A DNA stretch of 45,762 nt from Nitrospira sp. (GTDB taxonomy: Bacteria; Nitrospirota; Thermodesulfovibrionia; Thermodesulfovibrionales; SM23-35): NCBI GenBank assembly GCA_016873615.1, contig VGWX01000010.1:1-45762 (forward strand), read 5' to 3'. A program made the translations under genes and the position numbers. Shown one piece after another: positions 1 through 10,600 of the stretch (within the stretch, counting starts at the first letter, position 1; every line of letters starts with the position of its first letter). Below the pieces are notes generated by a model. It saw only the letters and a program-made list of their open reading frames with translations. It ran no database searches and was not told the origin of the DNA.

Positions 1-609
1 AACCCAGCTTATTTATATTCTGATGCAATTATTCTCTATTGCATGATCAGACATACACAACCAAAAAAAATTATTGAAGTGGGTTCAGGCTATTCATCTT
101 GTGTTATGCTGGATACAAATGATATTTTTTTTAAAAGCACAATATCATGCACTTTCATCGATCCCTATCCAGATCTCCTCCTTTCCCTAATTCATGATAC
201 CGATAAAGATAACATTGAAATCATTCCCCAAAAACTCCAGGATGTCCCGATAAATACATTCTCAGATTTGTCAGATAATGATATTCTTTTCATAGATTCT
301 ACCCATATGGTGAAAACAGGAAGTGATGTAAATTTTATTTTTTTTGAGATCCTTCCACATCTGAAAAAAGGTGTTTATATACATTTTCATGATATATTTT
401 ATCCTTTTGAATACCCGAAAGAATGGGTATACGAAGGCAGGGCTTGGAATGAGGCTTATTTCATGAGGGCGTTCCTTCAGTATAACAATGAATTCAAGAT
501 ACAGTTTTTTAATACTTTTTTAGAACATTTTTTCAGGGGTAAATTCATGAATGAAATGCCTTTATGCCTGAAAAATTTAGGGGGAAGTATCTGGATCAGG
601 AAAGTATGA
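1..609 (+). CDS. Class I SAM-dependent methyltransferase-like protein (5' truncated by window edge)
   Basis: The frame is open from base 1, so the true start lies upstream; the first Met in frame is at 43 but the coding sequence continues before it (NPAYLYSDAIILYC). A motif I-like glycine-rich stretch (EVGSGYSSCV) followed by an acidic strand end (FIDPYP) and a later ILFIDSTH strand fit the Methyltransf_24 type of class I SAM methyltransferases. A His-containing FHDIFYP segment follows, as is common in that family. The gene ends in an ATGA overlap with the DUF4422 gene, so the two are probably co-translated. With the downstream glycosyltransferases it probably modifies a sugar or a nucleotide-sugar-linked acceptor; the substrate cannot be told. 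The family call rests on motif recognition only. Confidence 0.65.
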   Translation, partial: NPAYLYSDAIILYCMIRHTQPKKIIEVGSGYSSCVMLDTNDIFFKSTISCTFIDPYPDLLLSLIHDTDKDNIEIIPQKLQDVPINTFSDLSDNDILFIDSTHMVKTGSDVNFIFFEILPHLKKGVYIHFHDIFYPFEYPKEWVYEGRAWNEAYFMRAFLQYNNEFKIQFFNTFLEHFFRGKFMNEMPLCLKNLGGSIWIRKV

Positions 610-1442
610 CGAACGACCTTATAAAAATCTTTACGATATTCCATAAACCGTATTTCACATACCAGAATGAAATATTCACAGCTATCCAGGCTGGGAGAAA
701 AATATCAAATATGCGACTTGACATGATCGGTGACGACACCGGCGATAATATTTCCGGGAAAAATGAAAATTATAATGAATTAACAGCCATCTACTGGGTA
801 TGGAAAAATATACGGGCTGATTACATTGGATTTTGTCATTACAGAAGATATTTTAATTTCAATCTTAATGATAACCTGGAAGAAGTATTTCCTCCTACCC
901 CGCCTGAATATTTCGACAAAAATTATGGAATAATGAATATAGAAGAGATATTCAGCAACCGGATGATTAAATCATTATTAGCCAAGCACGATATTATTTT
1001 ACCCAAAAAAATCCATTTAGGCGGAAGAACAATTGAAGATCACTATAAAGAATGCCATATTGCCGAGGACTGGGATTTAATGATAGAGGTTGTTTCAAAG
1101 AAATACCCGGAATATAAGTCATACATTCAAGAAATATTTAAAAACAATGACAAATTGTATGCATTCAATATGTTTGTCATGAAATACGATATTTTTGTCA
1201 GTTACACGGAGTGGCTTTTCAGTATACTGTTCGAGATTGAAAAAAAGATTTCCAACAGTCAGAAGCGGGTTTTTGGTTTTATGGCTGAAAGATTATTGAA
1301 CCTTTTTATACATAAAAACGTACAGGATAAGACCAGAATAAAAGAACTGTTTACGCTGAATATGTTCGTTTACTTATATCCATTTGTAGATGTTCTGCAT
1401 CCGGTAAATTTTCCCAGTACTTATTATACTGCCGATTCATGA
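606..1442 (+). CDS. DUF4422 domain protein (glycosyltransferase-associated)
   Basis: This 278-residue protein has the features I associate with DUF4422: an N-terminal IFTIFHKPY strand, a central NELTAIYWVWKN segment, and the signature GFCHYRRYF, followed by a conserved region of polar and aromatic residues. DUF4422 proteins are usually found in capsule, O-antigen or exopolysaccharide loci and are thought to be glycosyltransferases. I chose the ATG at 606 because it forms an ATGA overlap with the upstream stop and has an AGGAAAG ribosome-binding site just before it; an in-frame ATG at 564 exists but would overlap the upstream gene by 46 bases. It belongs to the same transcription unit as the methyltransferase. 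A 163-base gap with no gene separates it from the giant glycosyltransferase gene. Confidence 0.75.
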   Translation: MTNDLIKIFTIFHKPYFTYQNEIFTAIQAGRKISNMRLDMIGDDTGDNISGKNENYNELTAIYWVWKNIRADYIGFCHYRRYFNFNLNDNLEEVFPPTPPEYFDKNYGIMNIEEIFSNRMIKSLLAKHDIILPKKIHLGGRTIEDHYKECHIAEDWDLMIEVVSKKYPEYKSYIQEIFKNNDKLYAFNMFVMKYDIFVSYTEWLFSILFEIEKKISNSQKRVFGFMAERLLNLFIHKNVQDKTRIKELFTLNMFVYLYPFVDVLHPVNFPSTYYTADS

Positions 1443-1605
1443 GATAGAGTCAAAGATTTTGTGTCAGACCTTCCTTTCTAAAGTCTATGGGTGAAAACCA
1501 TTAAAACCATTTTGGCAAGTTGCAATAAAAAGAGGTCACTTCTTATAATAAAAATAAATAACATAATCTCATTGTATTCTAAAACCTTATGATAGAGGAG
1601 TAATA

Positions 1606-4600
1606 ATGCCTTCCAAAAAACTTCCAAAAATCAGCATCGTCACGCCTTCATATAATCAGAGCGAATTTCTTGAAGATACCATTCAGAGTGTCCTTAACCA
1701 AGAATACCCGAATCTCGAATACATAATCATAGACGGCGGGTCAACTGATAAAAGCATAGATATAATCAATAAATATGAACAATATCTCACTTATTGGATA
1801 AGCGAGAAAGACAGGGGACAGGCTCATGCAATAAATAAAGGATTCATTCGTACAACCGGCGATATCCTCGCCTGGCTTAATTCGGATGATTTCTATTATC
1901 CGGATACTTTGAAATATATCGCTCAGGCTTACCAGAAATATCCGGAGGCCGGCTTATATATCGGCAATGGCTATATAGTCGATAAACATCGGAATATTAT
2001 CAGACCCTTCTCGCTTGATGTCGGTTTTGACGCAGCCACCCTAATAGATGGTCAAAATTATATAAACCAGCCATCGGTCTTTATCAACAGAAAAGCTTTT
2101 GATGAAGCTGGTTTTCTTGATGAGTCGCTGAATAACGAATTCGATGTTGAATACTGGATACGTATAGGCAAGGGATTTGAGGCTGTTGTCATGGCTGAAT
2201 TCCTCTCCGCCTTCCGTTGGTACGATGAGATAAAGACGGCATCAAGCGGTTTTAACCGCTGGGTGGAAATGTATAAAGTCAGGCAGCGTTGCACCGGCAT
2301 GGGCTTAACGCCGGGTTTACTTGTAGAGTTTTTCCACATTGCCAAGAATGAGCCTTTAGTAAGTGAGATGGGAAAGGATATCAAAAGCCTTATCGAAAAG
2401 GCCTATGAATTGACCTTCTCATTCAATCAAAAATCTCTTAATTTAACAAACAATGTTCCGGCCGGACGTGGAATATATTTCGTGCCTGACAAAAAAGCTT
2501 CTCTTACCATAGCAGAAGAGAAAATTTCAGCTCCTCTGTTAATACATCATACAGGCAGTAAACCAAAAGTCGATATTGTACTTCAGGCAACCGGGACACA
2601 TTCATGGGGTGTTTATGGCGGATGGGCGAATGCGGCACATAAACTGGGCATACTGAACAGAGTTTTCACACCAAAGGCTCAGTGGGGAGAACAGGATGTG
2701 ACCGACGACGACGGTTTATTATCATATCTCTTGAATCCCCAGGCCGATATAATACTCCTCCCCGGCTTTGACTGGCATTCTCAGATGCTTCACACATCGG
2801 CAAAATGGCGAGACCGTTGGATAAATGCAGACATTCACAAGATACTCTTTTCACATGAGGCTATTGAGAGAAGCTGCGTTATGTTTGAAAACGATCTCAT
2901 GAAGGATGCAGCCCTTTCAGCTTCTCAATGTATTGACGGTATAGTCCATATTGACCTGAATGATATTGATTTTTGGAAACAGACAGAGAAACCTTTTATG
3001 TGGCAGCTTCTCGGCGTTGATGACAGAATTTTTTCGATTCAGAAAGATTTCAGAAACAGAATAGCCCGCCCGTTCTTCAGGGGACAATTCACTCCGCATT
3101 TCACCAGTAAGACATATGATCAAAGACGTTCGTTCATGCAATTCCTCATAGAGAAAAAAGCAGTTGAAGTTCTTGAATATATTAAGGGACAAAAGCCTGA
3201 TAAAGTCGTAGAGGACTTCAATAATTATCAGATAGCCGTGAATCTGCCGACTCTCTCTGCATATCATCCATCCAGGGTAACTGAAGCCTTAGCATGTGGC
3301 TGTGCATTAATAACAAACCGCACTGATATAGAAAAATTAGACAATCTTTTTATACATAAAGAGCATTTACTGTACTATTCCACAAAGGAAGAACTTCTTG
3401 AAGCAGTGCGCCTGCTTTCATCGGACAGGGAATTCTCATTAAAGCTTGCACAAAATGGACATAATTATGTTCTGGAGCACTTTACCCTTGATAAACTGCT
3501 CCTTGAAATTCTCAGCTGGACAAATAGTAGCGATACAATTAAAAAAGACAAAAAAGAAGGCATTGAAAATTTCATCCATATAACAGAAAAAGAAAGGGAT
3601 ATCAGAACTTTACAATCTACCGAACATAAAAAGCATAAGAAGATCATTATTGATGGGGTTACATTCTTTCTGCAGAAAGACCGGCCCCTTGGAATCAGCC
3701 GCCTCTGGAAATCACTATTAACTGAATTGTCGTTCACTCCTTTAGCCGATCGGATACTCCTGCTCGACAGAGATTCAACAGCCCCTTTTATTCCGGGGAT
3801 TAGGTGGAGAAACATCAGAGGATACGAAAATATACATTTTGAAGATGATTCGTTGTATCTTGAAGAAATATGCCATGAAGAAGAAGCTGATCTTTTCATC
3901 TCCACGTACTACACTTATCCGGAGAACTCCCGTTGCGCACTTATGTTATACGACATGATACCGGAATTGACAGGGATGGACCTGTCCTTGCCTGAATGGA
4001 GGGCAAAGGCAAAGGCCATCGAAAAAGCACATGCATATTTTTCGATCTCTGAATCAACCAGAAATGATTTTAGAAAACTTTACCCACAATATTCACATAA
4101 GGAGATCTACATTACGCATCCGGCTGTATCTACAGAATTCAGACCAAACAGTCCAGATGAGATAAGCAGTTTCAGGAAAGAATACTGCATTCAAAAGCCA
4201 TATTTTATGATTGTTGGACACAGGGGACTCTATAAGAATGCCCATCTTTTTTTCAGGGCATTTTCTCTGCTTGATAATAAATATGATTATGAGATACTTT
4301 GTACAGGAGGAGCAAAAGAGCTCGAAAAAAACTTTCAATCTTATATTAAAAATACCCGATGCCAGGTTCGTTTCCTGAGCGACAGAGACCTTTCCATCGC
4401 TTACAGTGGCGCAATCGCTCTGGTATATCCCTCACAGTATGAGGGCTTCGGACTTCCTATTCTTGAAGCCATGAAATCAGGTTGTCCTGTCATTACCTGC
4501 CGCAATTCATCTATTCCTGAAGTAGCCGGAGAGAATGCACTGTATGTTGATATACATGATGTTGCAGGCATGCAGAATGCTTTACTCAAAGTTCAGGACC

Positions 4601-7600
4601 CTCATATCCGGGAAAGCCACATAAACAAGGGCATCGAGAATTCCAAACGGTTTACATGGGGTAATACCTGCACAGAGTTTGTTACTGCTTTAAATGGAAT
4701 TATTGCCAATTTAAAAAATATTCCTATCAATTCAACCGACCCAATGAATACAAAAGAACGTATGTTCTATATATTAGCAAAACGTCCTGATTCTGCCGAT
4801 CTTTTGTCAGCAATGAAACAATTGGAACAAGTGAGATCGGGCAGCGAGGATTTTAATCCATTAAAGCTGCTCGATTATGAAGAGGTTGTCGCAAACATGA
4901 ACCCGGACATTTTTAATCTTTTTAAGCAGAACGATACAGATTCTGGCGAAGGCGATGGTTTCCTTTTCTTCTGTTATGGCTTGGCGCTTGAACAACAAGG
5001 TTCTTTCCAGGAAGCTCTTAATGCTTATTTAATGGCCAGGAAGCAGGGTAACTTAGGAAACGTGCTGCAGTGGAGAGTCACATATTCCGCATTCGAAATT
5101 GCTTATCAATTAGAAAAACTGCAGTTGGCCAAAGAACTGCTGGAAGATTTTCTGTTGGCGAATCCTAACTTCCATGATGGGCAGAAAAGATTAAAGGAAA
5201 TCGAAGACAGGCTGAAAAAAACATCGGCCAAACACCCCTCCCCTGAGATTAAACAAAAAACTATTGATACAAAAGCCGTTGACATTATTCAGCAGGCACA
5301 GAAAACATCCGGGATAAAGGTTTCAGCAATCGTTTCTGCCTATAATTCAGAGAAGTTCATGCGGGGCTGTCTGGAAGACTTGGTGAATCAGACCCTATAT
5401 GAAAAAGGTGAGCTTGAAATCATTGTTGTTGACAGCGGTTCACAGGAGAATGAACATGTTATAGTGAATGAATTCCGGCAAAAGTACAACAATATTTTAT
5501 ATATCCGTACAGAAAAAAGGGAGACTGTCTACGCAGCATGGAACCGCGGGATTAAGTCTGCATCAGGAAAATATGTCACAAATGCCAACACTGATGACCG
5601 GCACCGGAAAGATGCCCTTGAAGTTATGGCGTATGAATTGGACAGCAATCCGGATATTGCTCTGGTATATTGCGATCAGATCATCACAGAAACAGAGAAT
5701 GAAACTTTTGACAAATGCACTCCTGCTGGATACTTAAACTGGCCTGATTATAACAGGGCACAGTTATTCCATTGTCCCTGTGTGGGGCCACAACCTGTCT
5801 GGAGGAAAAGTCTGCATGATGAATTCGGGTATTTCGATGAATCCCTCAAAATAGCCGGGGATTATGACTGGTGGTTAAGGGTTTCAGAAAAGTATCCTTT
5901 CAGACATGTTCCTGATCTGCTCGGACTTTATTTCCTTTCCCCACATGGCATAGAGTCGGCAAATGAAAAATTAAGCTATCTTGAGGCAGGTAAGGTTCGT
6001 AAGTTATACGGAGAGAGAGCAAAAATAATCTGTGATTTCGATAAATACAGGCTGAGTTACAAAGTTGATGAATATCCCCTGAGTTCACGTAAAAGAAAAG
6101 AGCAAAAGCATAAGACAAATCCACTTGTATCTGTCATTGTCCCTACATTTAACCGTCCTGAGATGCTTCAGGAGACACTGCGCAGTATCATCGATCAGAC
6201 CTATAAAAATTATGAAATAATTGTTGTCAATGATGCCGGGGTTGATGTTGAAAACATAGTAGCTGAAAAAAAGCATGGAAGAAATATAATTCATATAAAA
6301 CATTCATCCAATAAAGGTTTGGCAGGAGCCCGTAATACAGGGATAAATGCCGCCAACGGTAAATATATAGCTTACCTTGATGACGATGACATTTTTTATC
6401 CTGAGCATTTGGAAACTCTGGTTAAGTTTTTGGAAAGCAGCGGGTATAAGGCGGCTTATACAGATGCATACAGGGCTTATCAGGCTGAAGAAAACGGCAG
6501 ATATATCATAAAGAAGAGGGAGCTTACTTCTTCACCTGACTTCGATTACAACCGGATATTGATCAGTAATTATATTCCTGTACTCTGTTTTATGCATGAG
6601 AAGTCATGTCTTGATGAGGTCGGGCTTTTTGATGAAGCTCTAACTTCACATGAAGACTGGGATTTGTGGATACGGATGTCAAGAAAGTTTCAATTCGGAC
6701 ATATCAGAAAAATTACCGCTGAATACCGGTTCAGAACAGACGGTTCAACAATGTTCTCCGGCAGACGGGCAGATATGCTGCGTACCGCAGAGATGGTTCA
6801 TGCAAAGCACAGTGCTATAGAGAACAACCCATTATTGGCAGAGGAGCGACGACTATTTATAGAGACTCTCAGGAAAGAGGTTTTCGGTACGCATACTGCA
6901 CCTGTTTCTATAATAATTCCCACTTATAACAATTATGATCTGACACTCAGCTGTATCGAAGCAATTCGTAAAACTGCAGATGCTGTCCCATATGAAATTA
7001 TTGTTGTGGACAATGGATCTGCCGATATGACCCCAGAGTATCTCTTCCAGGAACAGGCAGCGGGTAGGATTCGTACTGTAATCAATAAGGAGAACCTTGG
7101 CTTTTCCAAAGCAAATAACCAGGGGGCAAAGGTAGCAAAAGGTAAATACCTTCTTTTTTTGAACAACGATACTATCCCTCAACCTCACTGGTTAGAGGAG
7201 ATGTTCAGGATAGCTGAAAGCGATAAAAATATAGGTATCGTAGGGAGCAAACTGCTCTTCCCTGATGGCACTATTCAGCATGCAGGGGTTGTTTTTTATA
7301 AAACAAGGAAACCTTACCACATCTATAGAGGTCTTCCGTCAGATATCCCCTGTGTAAATAAACAGAGAGACTTCAAAATAGTAACCGGAGCATGCATGCT
7401 CATAAGAAAAGTCTTATTTTTTGAAATCAACGGATTTGATGAGCGATATATAAATGGCTGTGAAGACCTTGACCTCTGTCTGAAGGTCGGCCAAAAGAAC
7501 AAACTGATTATTTATAATCCGAAAAGCGTAGTGATCCATCTTGAAGCTCAGACAGAAGGCCGTGAAAATAACATGGACTCAAACAGAAAACTTTTTGAAA

Positions 7601-10600
7601 GCACCTGGAAAGACAAAATTCAACAGGACGACATATATTACTTGCAGCAGGATAAGATGGAGTTGCGAATCGAACCGGATGGGTCTTTCAGGTATTCTCC
7701 TTCGGAAGAGATAAGCGACCGGATAAAAGTCAGCATTATAATCGTCACATTCAATTCAGAAACTACCTTACGTGCCTGTCTAAACAGCATATTTTCATCT
7801 TCCAGGCAGCCCTTTGAAATAATCGTAGTGGATAATGCATCGAAAGATATGACGCAAAGCATTTTACAAGAATATGAAGGCCGGCTAACCACTGTTTTGA
7901 ACAATGAGAACAAAGGGTTTTCATATGCCTGCAATCAGGGAATTCGCATATCAGAAGGAAAGCATATCATCCTGCTTAATCCGGATACTATCGTTGCGCC
8001 AAAGTGGATAGAAAGAATGATTTCTCATTTCAGTTCAGATGTCGGAGCAGTAGGACCCATCTCAAATTATGCTGCAGGCTTTCAGAACATGGAATTATAT
8101 AAAAAAGAAAGTTTGCCGGAGAGTTTAGCTCCAGATGCAATTGCTGATAAATTTTATTTCTGGTATGAGGGCAGAGCACTTGAGACAAAACTGCTTATCG
8201 GCTTCTGTCTTATGCTAAGGAGAGATATACTGGATCAGATTGGAATGTTAGATGAGAATCTTTTTCTCGGTAATGAAGACCTCGAAATAAGCTGGAGATT
8301 GCGATTGAACGGTTTTAAATTGAAGGTTGCTCTGGATACCTTTGTTTTTCATAAGGGACAGGTCAGTTTCAATTCTGAAAGCAAAACGAACACCTCTAAG
8401 CTTATTACTGATAGCGGTTATTTACTGCACAAAAAATTGCAAAATCACTATGGAGAAAAAAATGTTCCTTCGTCAACAGAACTTTGGGGGTTAGAAATAT
8501 TCGGGATCATGCCAGACGGATCGGTTAGAAAAGACTTCAATGATATCAATATGATAGATACTGATTTAACAAAATTTGGTTATAAACAAAATATCGTCAG
8601 TAATAAATTCAAAGATAAAAAAGTCGCCGTCATTTACGACAATACTGTCCGGCCAGATACAACTGGTGAATATTGTAAAAGGGCATTGTCAAAGATATGC
8701 GCCGTTACCCATTATCTTCCGTCGCATATGAATGAGATACCGGAAGGGTTTGACCTTTACTTAAATATCGATGATAGTTTTCGCTATATCCTTCCTTCTC
8801 ACCTGCGTCCATCCGCATGGTGGGTAATTGATACCCATCTGCAATATGAATGGGATCTTCATAAGGCAAAGACTTTTGATCATGTTTTTACAGCCCAAAA
8901 AGACGGTGCTCGAAAATTGTCTGCTGATGGCGTAGCAAATGTCAGCTGGATACCATTGGCCTGTGATCCGGAAATTCATCATGAATATGACCTGCCGAAG
9001 AAATGGGATATATGCTTTGTTGGGAATGTTTTTCCCGGTCCGAGGGAAAGGATGTTAACAGTCATTCAGGCACAATTTTCGAATATCTTCATTGGGAATA
9101 AATATTTTGATGAAATGGCAAAAACATACAGCGAATCCAGAATCGTATTTAATCAGAGCATCAGGAATGATGTGAATATGCGTGTATTTGAGGCCCTATC
9201 CTGTGGCAGCTTGCTGGTTACGAATAATCTGGATGAAAATGGTTTGTCAGAATTATTTACTGACGGCGCACATCTGATCTCTTTCAGGAATGAAAAGGAA
9301 CTTATTGAAAAACTCAAAGATTATTTACAGGATGACAAAGAAAGAGAAAAAATTGCATATGCAGGCATGGAAGAGGCACAGCATAACCATACTTACGGGC
9401 ACCGGATGTACTGTATCCTTGAAACCTGTTTTACTGAATCTCCTTCAAAGAACTTTGGAGAAAAAGAGCAACTTGTATCCATTGTAATTCTCACACACAA
9501 CCAGCTTGAACATACGATAAAATGCCTCGACAGTATTAAAACCCATACTCCGGAACCACACGAGATAATAATAGTCGATAACAACTCCACTGATGGCACC
9601 CTTGGATATTTAAGAGATTATATGAAAGCCCGTGCAAATCTGAGAGTTATTTCAAATAACTCTAACCGCGGTTTTGCAGGAGGCAATAATCAGGGAATTT
9701 CCTTAGCGCATGGATCCTATATACTGTTGCTCAATAATGATACAGTAGTAACACAGGGATGGCTTAGCCGTATGCTCAATGTATTGGAAAGATATCCTGA
9801 TACAGATATTGTCGGCCCGATGTCAAATTATGTATCTGGGCAGCAACTGGTGCATAAAATCGGCTATAAAAAACTCAGCGAACTGGATTCCTTTGCCAAC
9901 CGCTGGTCAGAAGAGCATAAAGGGCAGAGCTTTTCCATACACAGGGTAGTCGGTTTTTGTCTTCTTGCAAAAAGAGAGGTTATAGATCGGATTGGCGGAC
10001 TGGATGAAAGATTTGGAAGCGGAAATTTCGAAGATGATGATTTTTGCATACGCGCTGCATTAGCAGGTTGTAAGGCCCGTATTGCTCAGGATGTATTTAT
10101 TCATCATACAGGACGTCAGACATTTGAAGGTGCAGGAATCGATTTCAGCAAAAGTCTTGAACGCAATTGGGAATTATTTAAAGCAAAATGGAAAATCCCG
10201 GCAGATATCCCATATAACATGGGGTATCCTCTGCCTTCCCGATTGCCCTCGGGTGAAAGCCTTTATCTTGCCTTGCCCTCTATAGTCTCTGACCATAAGA
10301 CAGATGATCAAAAAAGGTGGTGGGAAGAGACAAGGAAGAAAGAACAGGGGGGAAAACAGGTAGAGGTAAAGGTACAGGAACAACAAAAAATAAAAGGTTT
10401 AACATCTATTATTGTTCTCCTTGCAAACCAGCAGGAACATATCAGACTCTGCATAAAGAGTATTCAAAAGCATACAAAAGAACCTTATGAAATTATCCTT
10501 GTTCCTGACAGCGCTGCATACTCTGCTCCAAAGTGGCTGCGAAAACTTATAAAGGAAAATTCAAATTATAAATTACTCATAAATAACGAACCCGGATTTG

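Noticed and set aside
1500-1530. TTGGCAAGTTGCAA looked like a sigma54 promoter before the giant gene.
   Set aside because: The GG and GC elements are only six bases apart instead of ten.
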